DNA from: Oenanthe sinensis
Taxonomy: Eukaryota > Streptophyta > Magnoliopsida > Apiales > Apiaceae
Assembly: GCA_028671895.1 (NCBI GenBank)
Contig: CM053796.1
Coordinates: 35,276,860 to 35,340,859, forward strand
Length of the DNA: 64,000 bases
Direction: 5' to 3'
Part shown: piece after piece, positions 48,239 through 59,602 of the stretch
How positions within the stretch are numbered: position 1 is the first letter of the stretch
How the letters are laid out: the number at the start of each line of letters is the position of its first letter
The notes under the pieces: model-generated
The model's input: only the letters and a program-made list of their open reading frames with translations
What the model was told of the DNA's origin: nothing
The model's database searches: none
Translations under genes and position numbers: made by a program

Positions 48239-51200
48239 ATTGGTCATCGCCTATAGTAATAAACTAATAATATTCTTAGCAAGACACAAATAAGATTGAG
48301 CTTCGGGCCTTCAGCTTGACAAAACAAATCAGAAATTAGTTGTGCATGAGCTAATGTACCGCTCAAGCTAAAGCTAGGTGCCCAAATTCAAACTTGATAA
48401 CTTGATCCTAGTTTGTGACATTTTTTAGCTGAAAAGGTATCAGGCAATCCAACCACAACCTAACATATTCCATATACTATAATTGATGCTAAGCATGCCA
48501 TGTGAAAGATGGAAGCTCAAAGGTTTTTCAACTTTTGAAGTATTCTGCTATTGATTATGCCACACCATAGAGGACACATCACAGACAGTTTCCAAGCTAT
48601 TTCAAAATCAGTAGAACATTAAATTGGGACACACTATATGAAAGCAAAGAAGTCGAGTTGGCCCAGTGGTTGGTGCCCAACTCATGACCAATTGGTCATG
48701 GGTTCGACTCTCTTATTCCATATGATGGGCTTTATTTTCTGGAAACAGCTTCTCTACTAAATACTAATTTGAGGAGGGGTAAGGCCATATATATCCTACC
48801 CTCCTCACACCCTTACCTTACCTTCTATATGAAAGCTATGAAAATTCTGAGATCTCGATGTACGAAAAGCATTTCAAATTTAAGGAGAAATTTCAACCTG
48901 AAGATGAGAAGTGTCTCAACCCGATTTGCAACTGTAAAAGCACAGCCAATAGTTATAAACCAATTATAACTGGTGTATGTTTAAGGTTAAAGAGAACTTA
49001 TAAGTCTAATAAATTACCAAACATTAGGTACTTATAAGTCTTTTTTATGCTGAAGCAAAACACCAGCTGAGAAAATATATTAAGAGGATAATGTATTGAT
49101 TACCTTCATCCGGGATGGAGTTTCAGATATAACATTGTATCCTGATAGGTTCCAAGGCCTGAAAAATTCTTCATCAGTAGAATGTGAAGAAAGGGGAAAT
49201 GAATATTGACTAGACATTGAATTTAGACTTATTACATGAATTGAAAATGAATCGAACAGCCTGGTCTTGGAAATTTATTAAGGTAATCAAAGCTTAAACA
49301 AGGAGTATGTATGGGTCTTAAAAGTTGCTATTGTATCTGATGACAGGACAGACAATCTTGAACAAATCAAACTCATGCAAGACCCAATGGTTACTTCTAT
49401 GTGGCCTTGTAAGAGTCACAATTCAATATTTTGTATTAAAATTTCAAAACGGATTTTATGGTGACTGTAGGGTTCAGGATATAGTGACAAGCACCACCAA
49501 TGTTTTGCTTCTTTGATATTTATCATTTCTCCATCAGGCATCTTAACTACTTAACTGGTAGTCGAATACTGACACTTTGGCTTAATTTTACTTTTTCAAC
49601 TTGAGGGAAATTCCTTGTGCTTCTCAAAAAGACAAAAAAATACATGACCGATGACATTCCTTTGATGGATTTAAGGAGGATTCGGCAATATTGATTATAT
49701 AATCAAATGATCATCTTATGGTCAGCAAACAATAAGCAGAGAGATGCAAACCTTGACAAATTTTTTTCTACATCAGTAATAGATCTCTTTAACCCTGAAC
49801 TGCTGCAATAACAACAATAAACAATGTTGTAAGCAATAATTTAGTATTGTATACACAGACATAATTCAACTACTTTTAGGATATATGGAAAATGAGAGCA
49901 TGTATTGTGTAGGGATTAATTTGGCCATTGTGTGACAAGATATGAAAATAATTGTCATCAAGAAAGTGGAGAATATTTTTAAGAAGACTAAAGAATAAAC
50001 TTAGAAAATGAAATTTTAGATCAAGAAACGACGTGCGCACAAAGAAGCATGCAGAAAAAATGTAACATTCTACTTAAAAACATAATCAAGTTGCATATAA
50101 TCAAGCTTCTGAAATAGGGAAAGTGAAAATACAGAACAACTAGGTAGATAATCAAGTTCTGTTATATCTAGGGTGTAAGTGAGCCGAGCCGAACTTTAGA
50201 TTGTTCATGTTTAGCTCGTTTAAAATTTTTCAAACCCGAACTCGAACTCTTAATCGAGCAGAATATTTTGTTTAAGTTTGGCTCGTTAGTGAAAAATGTT
50301 GTTCATGAACATGTTCGGTGTTCGTGAACAACTTGCGAACACATGTTTGTGAACAACTTGCGAACACATGTTCATGAACAACTTGCGAACAGCTACTACT
50401 CACGGTACTACTCACGAACAACTCACGAATATCGCACACGAACTTGTGTTCATGAACACCTTAGTTTACAAACTCATTCTCACGAAAAATTTACGAATAT
50501 TTTAGAAAATAATATTTTTTTCAAGTTATAATTTAGCATATATTACGATTCAATTGATATTAATAAAAAATCTAGAAGTTTAACAAAAGCAAATAATAAA
50601 TGAGTAAAAAAATAGTGAATTAATTCGTAAACAAATATATACACGATTATTTACTATTTATCGCAAATGTTTATGAACATTTGTTTACAAAACATATTCA
50701 CGAACTTATTTCAAACTTGTTCACAAATATGCTCACGAAATATATTCACGAACTGTATTAACGAACCTGTTCACAAATATTATAATCGAGCTTGTTTGAA
50801 AACTTTCGAGCCGAACTATGTTGTGCTCAAATTCAGCTCATTTATGAACCAAAATTATAATTATGTTCAGGTCGACACGTTTACAAACCGAACCGAACAC
50901 AAACCAAACTTTTTCGAGCCGAACACCGAACTGTTTGTGAGTGTATCGTCTCGCCTCACCTCATTTACAGCCCTAGTTATATCGCATTCTCAATCCTGTC
51001 TTACAGAAAAACACTCTACTTCAACTCAAACCTTCGCTACCGCAATCCTCCTCACACAACTAGAATCCTACTCATTTTACAAAGTTATAATAAACTTAGA
51101 CTCGCACATTCACTACCACAATCCTCATTACACAAGTAGACTCCGTAAACCTCACCCTTAACATACGCCCAAACATACACCTAGTAAATTTAAATATAAA

Positions 51201-51777
51201 CATCTGGAAAAATTCCTACTCCAAACGGATGCATGAGCTGCGTGTCAGCTTGTGTATAAGAATGATAGGAAGTGGAAAGGGATTCTTCTATACAGCCAAA
51301 CTCCCCTGAACACTCTTCTAAACCAATTACCCTAAACATCAGTACATTATAAAAATAAAATTACATACCAAACGAAATCGATATATAAAACCTAAAAATG
51401 CACCTAAAACCATACTCTCTCCGGGATCACAACACTCATCGCAATTCAAATGCAGCAAAAGAAGTATTCTTATCGACACGAGATCGTATATTCAATCAAA
51501 TAATCACATATCAGTCAATCAAATAAACGCATAGCGGTCAATCCAGTACAACCGAAACTCTCATTATTATATCATTTAACTATAATCAAAACAATTAATA
51601 AAATCACGAGTAACAAACAAGAAGCAACTACGAAAACTAAACCGATACATATATAGAAATACATATACATAAATTATATGAAAAGTACCTGGCGAGAGAG
51701 ATTGAAGAGAGATAGCGAGATTTGAAGAGAGAGGGAGCGCGCGAGATCACCGGATGTCTTAGCCGTGAAAGCGCCAT
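39167..51777 (-). CDS. Mitochondrial pyruvate dehydrogenase E2 (dihydrolipoamide acetyltransferase, LTA3 type)
   Basis: E2 core of the pyruvate dehydrogenase complex; it moves the acetyl group to CoA. Exons in transcript order: 51689-51777, 49752-49802, 49104-49158, 48898-48931, 48057-48106, 47905-47949, 47671-47744, 47368-47437, 44723-44908, 44600-44644, 44417-44490, 43779-43848, 43262-43657, 42241-42301, 42108-42152, 41943-42026, 41525-41601, 41381-41443, 39920-39990, 39773-39833, 39553-39613, 39392-39472, 39167-39225. Total 1902 nt, 633 aa; Arabidopsis At3g52200 is about 637. The N-terminus MALSRLRHPVISRAPSLF is Arg/Ser-rich without acids, a mitochondrial presequence. Two lipoyl domains (about 77-156 and 203-281) have ETDKAT with Lys122 and Lys247. 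The E1/E3-binding domain starts RISPSAKLL (324). The catalytic domain ends with DHRVFDG (His606, Asp610). Intron 8, between the lipoyl domains, is 2.5 kb and repeat-rich. Confidence 0.96.
46188..46575. repeat. Intron duplication, first copy (X-Y)
   Basis: Block X (46188-46256, ATTTGAAGGATTGAGAGTTG through GAGAGGGAGAAAGACAC), a TA/GA microsatellite, then block Y (46315-46575, ACCAAGTGACCCTAGCACT through CTTAGTTAATAAG). The same order recurs at 46580-47268. It lies in the intron between the two lipoyl-domain exon sets. Confidence 0.8.
46580..47268. repeat. Intron duplication, second copy (X'-MITE-Y')
   Basis: Block X' (46580-46656) is nearly identical to X; Y' (46993-47268) matches Y with small indels. 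Between them the TA microsatellite is interrupted by a 230-bp MITE, so the duplication came first or the MITE was lost from the other copy. A 16-base G run marks the junction near 46576. Confidence 0.8.
46687..46915. mobile_element. MITE inserted in a TA microsatellite
   Basis: The left end reads GAGTAAGGTTCAAGGGAGAT then CCTCCTTATCGAGAGAA. The right end, inverted, reads GGGCGAGGTTCAAGAGAGAC then CCCTCCTTAGCGAGAGAA. TA repeats flank both sides, so a TA target is likely but cannot be counted exactly. Confidence 0.7.
48646..48824 (+). mobile_element. tRNA-derived SINE with 12-bp target duplication
   Basis: CTATATGAAAGC occurs at 48634-48645 and 48825-48836, directly flanking this 179-bp body. 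Inside are an A-box (TGGCCCAGTGG), a B-box (GGTTCGACTC), then TTTCTGGAAACAGCTTCTCT and GAGGAGGGGTAAGGCCATAT and CTACCCTCC, the body of plant Au/TS-type SINEs. It sits in the E2 intron on the antisense strand, 62 bp past the 34-bp exon 4, so it lies just inside the donor end of intron 4. Confidence 0.82.
50168..50976. mobile_element. TIR transposon (CTAGGGxTGTAAxTGAG family), non-autonomous
   Basis: The left end is CTAGGGTGTAAGTGAGCCGA; the right end inverted is CTAGGGCTGTAAATGAGGTG. TTATAT flanks both sides (50162-50167 and 50977-50982). The interior is full of short GTTCGTGAAC/TTCACGAAC and GAGCCGAAC motifs in both orientations. Open frames in it are low complexity and not genes. It lies in the first intron of the E2 gene. 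Confidence 0.75.
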
Positions 51778-52621
51778 CGATGCTTACACCTACTTTTGTA
51801 TGTACAGGTGTATATATACTTTTGCGTGTATATATATTTGTGTAGAGAGAGAGTTTGTTGATTATTCAGCAAACCACTACACTAATTAATTAATGTGGAA
51901 ATGTTAATATTAATTGAAAAATGAAGCGCATTAGCGCAGGGTAATTTATAAGATTCGTGGATCTGAATAGTGGGGGCTGTGATTTCTGTCTAATTATATA
52001 TATACACTATATTATTATAAGTCAACATGGTTTGATTTACTTTGGTTAGTTGAAAGTCATTAAAAAAAATTAAATATCTTTTAAAAATAATTAAATACAT
52101 ATAATTTATTATAATATTATATATCTAGAGTAAAATTTTATAAAAAATTAATTAACGAATAACTATATAAAACTACAGAACATACAAAAAAAATCATAGA
52201 ACACCAAAACTAATTGCAAAACAAATAAAAAAGTACATAATCTACAAAAAAAATATAGAACACAAATTACATAACATTAATGTTGAATAATGTTCTGTAA
52301 TTTTGTATTCTATATTTTTGTATGTTATATAATTTTTTTTGACAATTTTTCATGTGTTCTGTAATTATATTTGTTATTGGTTCCTCATTTATTCAAATAA
52401 GGGAGTTTCTCGTTGAACCTAATCCTATATATTTAACACAACTAAATCAGTTTTTATTACCACTCAACTTCTTTAAATAATTAAATAACAAAACTATTTC
52501 AGTTTCATTACCACTCAACTTCTTTAAATATTTAACCGATAATTATAAATGGTTTATAAAGTAAAAATACATATTAGTATTTTAAATAAATATAATTGAT
52601 ACAAATAATATATATATATAT

Positions 52622-53057
52622 ACATACTATATTATTAAAACCGAAATTTTTAAAATTTGGTAGTCGGTAGTTGGTCGGTATTTGGGTCGAGTAGTTATTA
52701 TTGTGCTTAATTTTTAAAAAATATCTTCTAACCAAAATACATCTCAAATTAATCTCCTAACTAATACACATGTCTAAATAAAACACACAAATATTATCTT
52801 ATTAAACATTAATCTCCTAACTAAAATACATCTCGTATTAATCTCCTAACTAATACACAACTCTAAATAAAACGCAAAAACATTATTTTATTAAAATATA
52901 AATATAAAAGTATATAAAAATATAGACATATAATATTAAATAAAATTTAAAATTATTATTTAAAAATTAAATTCAAATCATATAAAGAAAATATTTTAAA
53001 AAACTATTTAAAATATTTAAATAATTCGATCCGTGCATCGCACGAGATATAAGCTAG
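52622..53057 (+). mobile_element. Non-autonomous Helitron
   Basis: The 5' part reads ACATACTATATTATTAAAAC then CGAAATTTTTAAAATTTGGT and AGTCGGTAGTTGGTCGG. The 3' part reads GATCCGTGCATCGCACGAG (hairpin CGTGC/GCACG) and ATATAAGCTAG then T. The 5' TC is mutated. It belongs to the same family as the 9669-10720 array. It lies upstream of the E2 start. Confidence 0.72.
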
Positions 53058-54361
53058 TATGTATAAAAATCAAAATTCAATTCAACTGATAATAAATTTG
53101 GCTTTGAGCATTTAATAATTTGTTAATGATAAATTATTTGAAAATTGAATGATAGGACTCTGTGGCCGTTTGAGGTTCCTTAAACTTAAAATAAGTTATT
53201 TATTTCATTTTTTTTATACATATTTTCATTTTTTAAGATAAATATTTATTTTAGAATTTTAAAATTAAATATTATTTTCAAAATAAAAAATAAGTTACTT
53301 ATTTTAAATTAAAGTACATACATACTTATTTTTCCTGAAAATAAGCCCTTATTTAAAAAAAATGGGGAAACAAACTGGCCTTCTACGGTAATTTGAATTT
53401 TAAGAGTGCTCATTATTATATTACAGTAGTATTATATAAGTAAATGACTGACGTCAGAAGTGTCAAATTGGATATTTAAATAAGTTATTAAATTATGTGA
53501 TATTGTAGTATGAATCATTTTAATTGGTTTTTTTTATTTTAAAATTTTGAACTTTTTTCCTACAAGTAACAATATTTGTGGAAATTATGAGATCAACAAA
53601 TTGTTTAAAATAAATTTAATTATTGCCTTATTCGATCTCTTATTAAGATATGGCAACTTTATATAGTAGCCAGTAGGTATAAGTTGGAGCTCTTTGGTGG
53701 CTCTTTATTACTATCAAAGAGCAAAGTCATCTGCCTCTGCTATGTAAACAAAGATTTTCACAAATTGGAATGGTTGCTTCAGGTGATGAGCTACACAGCC
53801 CAAGAGAGGCAAAAGAGGCTATATCCCAACATAAAACAAGCGCCGCCAACCCTTTTTGAATGGCAAAACCAGTCTCTTTAAACACCACCTTAATAGACCT
53901 GTGAATCATGACATTACTATGCATAATAATACTCCGGGCATATAGATACTCTAATTGTGCATGTATTATAAGAGAAATAGTTCACTGAACACTTAAACCT
54001 GAACAAATGGGGTTTCTGGTTCTTTTAAATGTGCCAATTACAGGGCTAAAAGATTTGCCAGCATCTGACTTTGAATCTTCAGGTATACAAGTGTAACGAT
54101 GTTAAGCAATGAACTAGTATATACAGAATTAGCTCCCTCAAAATTATTTCAACAATATGAGTACCTCAATATGAAACGGATGTAATTGCTATTAGGAACA
54201 CATTTAGTATACAAGGGTTCAATATGTTGGAACTTTTTGCGATATCAAGAACAAGTTGTATATTTTCAAAGAGCTCAAAACAAAAGTTTGGCGACTAAGA
54301 CAAGAACCGCCCCTCCCCCTCCCCCTCAAAAAAAAGCCTGAAGGTTGTATGCCAGGGGCTG
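53058..54361. other. Intergenic, probably including the DPH4-like 3' UTR
   Basis: No family resemblance in any frame. The stretch 53680-53925 is less AT-rich and open on both strands, but encodes nothing I recognise; a long 3' UTR or a decayed gene piece are both possible. Confidence 0.4.
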
Positions 54362-54874
54362 CTATCCGATATTTTCCTGTTTATTTATTAATAAACGTAT
54401 TTTGAGGGAACAAGATCCACATGGAAGAACCACTGATGCTGGAAATGAATTCAGGGTTTGTAATGAGACAGTATCCCTATCCCTCGATAGTATATATCCC
54501 ATCTCCTCCAACTCTGAGGAATCAACGGCGAAGCAATCGCCACATCTGCACTGGTACAAAAGCTCCACAATATCACCAGCATATTCGATTGTCAGATCCT
54601 CTATGCCAACATCTTCTGAAGTTGTTGCGTCCTGTTTCAGCGTTTGCAACTCAATATCATAAATGGCCCGTGATGTTGGATTGCCAAGGATTTCCCACGC
54701 TCTTTGAATCTCCAAAAATCTATCGTCGGGCAGATTTATGGAGTCAGATAAGTCATGAGTCTTTTGCACTTTATCCGGATGATAATTAAGAATAGCAGAG
54801 CGGTATCGAGTTCGAATTTCTTCATAAGTTGCCCCTTCCTTGACATCCAAAATGTCATAGTGTGTTCTAGTCAT
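54362..54874 (-). CDS. DPH4: J-domain protein with DPH-type zinc finger (DPH4 homologue)
   Basis: A single exon encodes 170 aa from ATG at 54874. A J domain opens the protein (HYDILDVKEGATYEEI; HPD at 32-34, then FLEIQRAWEILGNP). A DPH/CSL zinc finger closes it, with ligands Cys109, Cys111 (YQCRCGDCF), Cys152 and Cys155 (LPCGSCSLKIRL). This pairing defines DPH4/Jjj3, the J-protein of diphthamide synthesis on eEF2; the Arabidopsis relative is At4g10130 at about 174 aa as I recall. The N-terminus is a few residues shorter than that one, but an ATG just before the J domain is reasonable. A probable 5'-UTR intron (54929-57938) would place the promoter near 58 kb. Confidence 0.92.
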   Translation of the reverse strand: MTRTHYDILDVKEGATYEEIRTRYRSAILNYHPDKVQKTHDLSDSINLPDDRFLEIQRAWEILGNPTSRAIYDIELQTLKQDATTSEDVGIEDLTIEYAGDIVELLYQCRCGDCFAVDSSELEEMGYILSRDRDTVSLQTLNSFPASVVLPCGSCSLKIRLLINKQENIG

Positions 54875-55031
54875 TGAAATGTATAAAAAAATTGCATATG
54901 CAATCAGCTGTGTATGATATTACTTATACTGCACATGCAACAAACAAAAGAAGGGACATGCTTATGATCAGCTGACCATCTTATATAATTGAATATGAGT
55001 CGGCAAAAAAATATGTATTTAAGAGAATATA

Positions 55032-55547
55032 TCTATACTATATTATTATAGCTAAAAGATTAAAAATTTTGGTCCAAGGTAAACCATAAAAAAGATCCTA
55101 ACCGTCCAATTTTAGATGAACCATAGAAACGATCTTAACCATTCAATTTTAATAAAATCTAATTTTAAAAAGAATATATACCATACATACAACTCTAACC
55201 CCCAAATAATCTTCCTTTTATACAACTCCTCACGGATAATATTATATTATATTTAAATTATAATCTATATTTTCTATTTTAAGAATCCTACTTATCCTAT
55301 AATTTTTATTTAATATATCATTAAAGTTTATGAATATTAATATATAAATATCATTGTATAATAACATATAACTCTAACCCCCGATAGTCCTCCTTTTATA
55401 CAACTCCTCACGGATAATATTATATTATATTAACATAAATTCTCAACGTTATAAAATTTTATAGTAAATATCAATAAAATATAATATAAAAAATAAATTT
55501 ACCTTTAGTCATTCATCTCGTGCTTCACATGAGTTATTATAAGCTTG
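55032..55547 (+). mobile_element. Non-autonomous Helitron in the DPH4-like 5'-UTR intron
   Basis: It starts TCTATACTATATTATTATAG at 55032 and ends CTCGTGCTTCACATGAG (imperfect hairpin) then TTATTATAAGCTTG and T. Its end is CTTG instead of CTAG. Two internal copies of TATACAACTCCTCACGGATA (about 55215 and 55395) match the repeats at 32.6-33.0 kb. Confidence 0.68.
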
Positions 55548-56945
55548 TATATATATATATATCAACACTGAAATAAAGACCACAAAAAATTGATAACTTA
55601 TTAAGAGAGCATATGCATACAAGAGGATGTCCGCAAATCATCATTGTATAATATGCCCAACTAGGTTCTTAATAAATAATTTCCCAGATATTTACTCCTA
55701 TCATTTAACAATTATAATGAAAATCTGTCAAAATTTTAAATGATATAAACTTGAACACGACATGAGAAAGTAGAGATGCACATATACTATAAATCCTGAA
55801 AACTAAATGATGCGCAATTAGCAGTGGCAAAATCCTTTCTCATTATGATTGAAACAGCTTGATTCATGAATTTATCTCTACGGGTAATTCATATGTATCT
55901 AGTTAATGCACAAGCTTATCGAAACAATTGTACCAAGTTTTTTAGGCTTAAGTACAACTGTTTCCATAAATAAAAGTCAGTCATATATCGATTGGCATAT
56001 GCCCGTAACTTTAAAAAAAAGTCATGAGCCTATCATAAAAGATACATTTGGAACTTAATAACATTAACATACAAGGGGGAAAACCTATGAAGGTGAGAAT
56101 GCAAGAACATAGTGCTGTATACAATATTGATTGTGTATTTCCATATCATAGCCCTTAAATAGTTTATCTTGGAACGTGCTAGTTAACCCGTCAAGTCAAG
56201 GAAACAGTCAAGGCAATGGACGGCATTCTGGAATGTGCATATGTGATACTACAGCCATCAAGTTTGTAATTGTTAAGGTAAACATAATTATATTTTTAGT
56301 AGGATTCTGCAGCACCAAAACTTCTAGATGTTCGCATTTGACATTTCAGAAGATTCAGACTCCTGTCCAGCACTCATTTATGCTACTGCAATGTCTCAAG
56401 AAACAATTACATATAGTTTCTTGTAATATTAGGGAAATACAGCTATAGTAGCATAAAGAAAATTTGCACTTCAACAAAAGTGACATGAGGGAAACTAGTG
56501 ACCAAAATAGAGAAGGGAAATAAATAATCATAGAGATAACATTTGTGTCCATGTCAACTAATTGAAGGTCATAGGTTGGTGTATGTTTACAAATAAAAAG
56601 CTAGCAGTTTCTCTTTATCAAAACTAACTACCAGAGTTAATTCCTAATTTTGTTTTGAACTTGGGTGTATGGACTCAATTAGGATTAAGATTACTTAAAA
56701 TTGAGGTGAGACTTCTTTATGCAAAAATATTATGTGTTGCTGAAATAATATGCAGAAGGTAAATGCTTCACCCAATGTCAAATCATTTTCAGTCAAAATG
56801 GAGAAATTAGCAAGAAACTGGAATATCTGACCAACCACGCAGAAGGGAGAATATATTTACAATAGCAACTACAAGATAAATGGAATTTTATACTTAGATG
56901 TGGGCAAGATGAGGGATAGGAAGACCAAAACCAGTCGCGGGCGCA

Positions 56946-56978
56946 GGGGGAGGGGGGAGGGGGGAGGGGGGAGGGGGG
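56946..56978 (+). repeat. G-quadruplex-prone (AGGGGGG)n tract
   Basis: Five runs of five or six G separated by single A bases. The G-rich strand is the template relative to the DPH4-like gene, so the pre-mRNA would be C-rich. It lies in the presumed 5'-UTR intron. Confidence 0.8.
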
Positions 56979-57938
56979 AATACAAAATGCCAACAAATAT
57001 ATGGCCTTTACGAGGTAACGCAGAAGTTCAGAGTAATGATACAAAAGACTTGATATGTTGAATTGTATGGCTATTTAAAATCAAAACAGGGTCCGCTTGT
57101 TAAAATTAACTATCTAAAATTAATGCTGACAAGCTTCAGATTAGACAGAAACTATGTTCCGCTGTTCAAAATGAGTTATGAGTATTAGGCGGTTAAGGGC
57201 CTTTCATAACCTTTCAGCATCATATCATTGTACGACTAGCATATTTGCTCTACAATTATGCTACAAATTAGTTCTTGAGTTATACCATGAACTGAATTTC
57301 AATCACTTTGAGTTTGTTTTTATGGCATTAATAAGACTTACAAAAAGAGTAGGATTAATAGCCCCTCAAAAATTAACTACAAAGTGATCATAAAATGACC
57401 TTGTGAATATATAAAGGGAACGAGTACGAGTGTATGAAAAATGAGTGCACATTCTAGATAGTCCATAGCCTTAATTATTCGCTGCAAGTACTGAACCAAC
57501 TATGAGCTACCAACAAACTAACTAAATTCTAAAAGATTTATACGAAGCCGCGAATAACAAGGGGAAAAAACAATTACATCCTTGACTAGGTCTTTAATAA
57601 ACAGCATACTTGTTGTCGTAAATTCAACCATCTGTCCAATCGTAACACCATCATATTTTCGCCTAATGCATCTAATATTTTTGTGTTTAGGAAAGAAAAA
57701 TAAAACAGTGAATCAAGAATTATTCCAAGTAAAGACCTAATTTCACCTAAACATTCAAAACATGCGGAGACAAATTCAAACAGATCTCCCGAGTAATTAC
57801 CGAAAGAAACTAAGTTTATTAATGTGTGTGTGTGTGTGAAATGTGAAAAATGATAGCAATTGAATTGGAATAACCTAATTTAACAATCCTTGATACAATA
57901 CAAAAAGTAGCAAAACTCAAACTGGTGAAAATTGATAC

Positions 57939-57990
57939 CTGCAGTAGTCGCCGGAGCCGCTTTGCCAGTGACCAATACATGTATACGTAC
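57939..57990 (-). other. Probable 5'-UTR exon of the DPH4-like gene
   Basis: A GC-richer island reads, on the minus strand, GGCAAAGCGGCTCCGGCGAC then TACTGCAG|GTATCAATTTT, a good donor. A matching acceptor TTGCATGTGCAG lies at 54929 ahead of the ATG exon. This is inferred from splice signals and composition only. Confidence 0.5.
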
Positions 57991-57999
57991 AGGTATATA

Positions 58000-58411
58000 C
58001 AAGCTTAACTAATTTTTTATTTATATTTTTATTAATATTTAATAAAAAAAATATAATATTAAGAATTTATGTTAATATTATATATTCTCTTATTTTATAT
58101 AAATAATAAATTTATTCTATTTAATATAAATATGTTATAATTTAAACTCGTGTTATAATAAATATATAATTGGGTCTGAAAAATAAAAATTTTATTTCAT
58201 ATAGATACATATATATAATTAGGACTCGTATTACAATAACACAAATTATATAATTTGGACCGGTGTTATAATAAATATATAATTGAGCTTAAAAATTAAA
58301 TTTTAATTAATATAGATATGTATATAGTTATAGCTCTATTATAATAAGTAAATTTATATCGACCGACCGACCAACCAAAATTTTTAATATTTCGGCTATA
58401 ATAATATACTA
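58000..58411 (-). mobile_element. Degenerate Helitron directly upstream of the DPH4-like gene
   Basis: Read on the minus strand, the start is AGTATATTATTATAGCCGAA then ATATTAAAAATTTTGG, like the Helitron at 55032. The left boundary is AAGCTTG then T (58000), also as in that copy. No clear 3' hairpin remains. Confidence 0.45.
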
Positions 58412-59602
58412 CACATGTGTTGGAGGCTTGAATTCCCTGTTTGACAACAATAGAGCCTTTCTAATGTTGAACACGTATTTTAATATATAAATTATTTTTG
58501 ACAAATAAAAATAATATTTTACTATTTTTTAAAATAATTTATGAAATTATGAAATTAATACATGTTAAAATACAGATTTAAATTTAAAAATAAACAAATA
58601 AGGAGTGATGGAGGGAGTATGTATTAATATTGATTTAATTATGTTACATATTCAATGATAACTTCAAATTATAATTAATATAATAAGGAAAAATATACTT
58701 CTTTGTAAGATTAGAAAAGAATTTTTTTTTTTTATGAAAAGAAAATTTAATAAATAATTTTCTTAAGGTACATCTGTAAAAATATACTATATGTTTTATT
58801 ATATTGATTTTATAATTTCCGTAAGATATTATCATTTAAAAACAAACTATAAATATTTATAGATAACATTTGTAGATTGTTAGTGTTCCGTTTCTCTCTC
58901 GTCAAAATATTGTATTTCATTATTGTCATATAAATTTTTTAGACCAAAATGAACATTTATTTGATTAACTTATAAATTAAAAAATGCATTTATATTTCAA
59001 TTTATAAATTAAATTAAAATAGTAAATTACTTGTAATGGACGTTCATTCCCCTTTCTTTTGCCTAGTTCCATATAATCCTTTCCATTCTCAGGAAATCAT
59101 AACCTTTATTTTTGTGCGTGATAAGTTATAAAGCCATCAAACACTACACTGCAATATTATTTATATTTTGCTCGGGACTTTCAAGTGTATTCAAGATTAC
59201 TAATGCATCCCTTTTACTTCGAGGCATGCAGAAGATATGTTATGTACCTGAATTTACATATAACGAATATCGTATAATCCATGTATAATGGATCATGGAT
59301 GGTAGATTGTTCTTCTGCATAGTAACTTCGAACAGCTTTAAATCTCGAAAGATTGGTACAGTCGCAAAGCCAAATTTGCAATCCTACAGTCGGCCGTTAT
59401 ATATACTAAGACAAAATTAAAATTATCCTCATCAAGTAAAAGTCATGCACAGATAAGATCTAAAACATTTGCTTGAATCAATTTCAATTTCGTAAAATAA
59501 AATTTCCTTAGGAGATTCCAGTTTTTTCAGGATCATCTCCATGTTCCTCTCTACAATATTGTTACATGAAAGAATGTGTAAACAAAAAAACATAAACAGA
59601 CT
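58412..59602. other. Intergenic, no gene seen
   Basis: AT-rich DNA between the DPH4-like promoter side and the PDK1 3' end. The last hundred bases or so are probably PDK1 3' UTR. A short GATGGAGGGAGTA at about 58608 could be a Stowaway end, but I could not find its partner. Confidence 0.4.

Noticed and set aside
48655..48715. Possible tRNA gene (A-box and B-box)
   Set aside because: No cloverleaf or acceptor stem; downstream body and 12-bp duplication show it is a SINE.
50343..51161. Open frames rich in HEQL/NICLQN-type residues
   Set aside because: They arise from the TTCGTGAAC repeats of the TIR element and adjacent intron; composition is not that of a protein.
7648..51777. Pyruvate kinase and PDC E2 as a metabolic gene cluster
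   Set aside because: Products act in different compartments and both genes belong to general metabolism; linkage is better explained by ancestral synteny.
53684..53924. Open frames on both strands, less AT-rich
   Set aside because: No recognisable homology or splice context; may be 3' UTR of the DPH4-like gene.
54345..54789. Plus-strand open frames opposite the DPH4-like gene
   Set aside because: Shadows of the J-domain gene; the minus-strand frame has the HPD and CxC/CxxC motifs.
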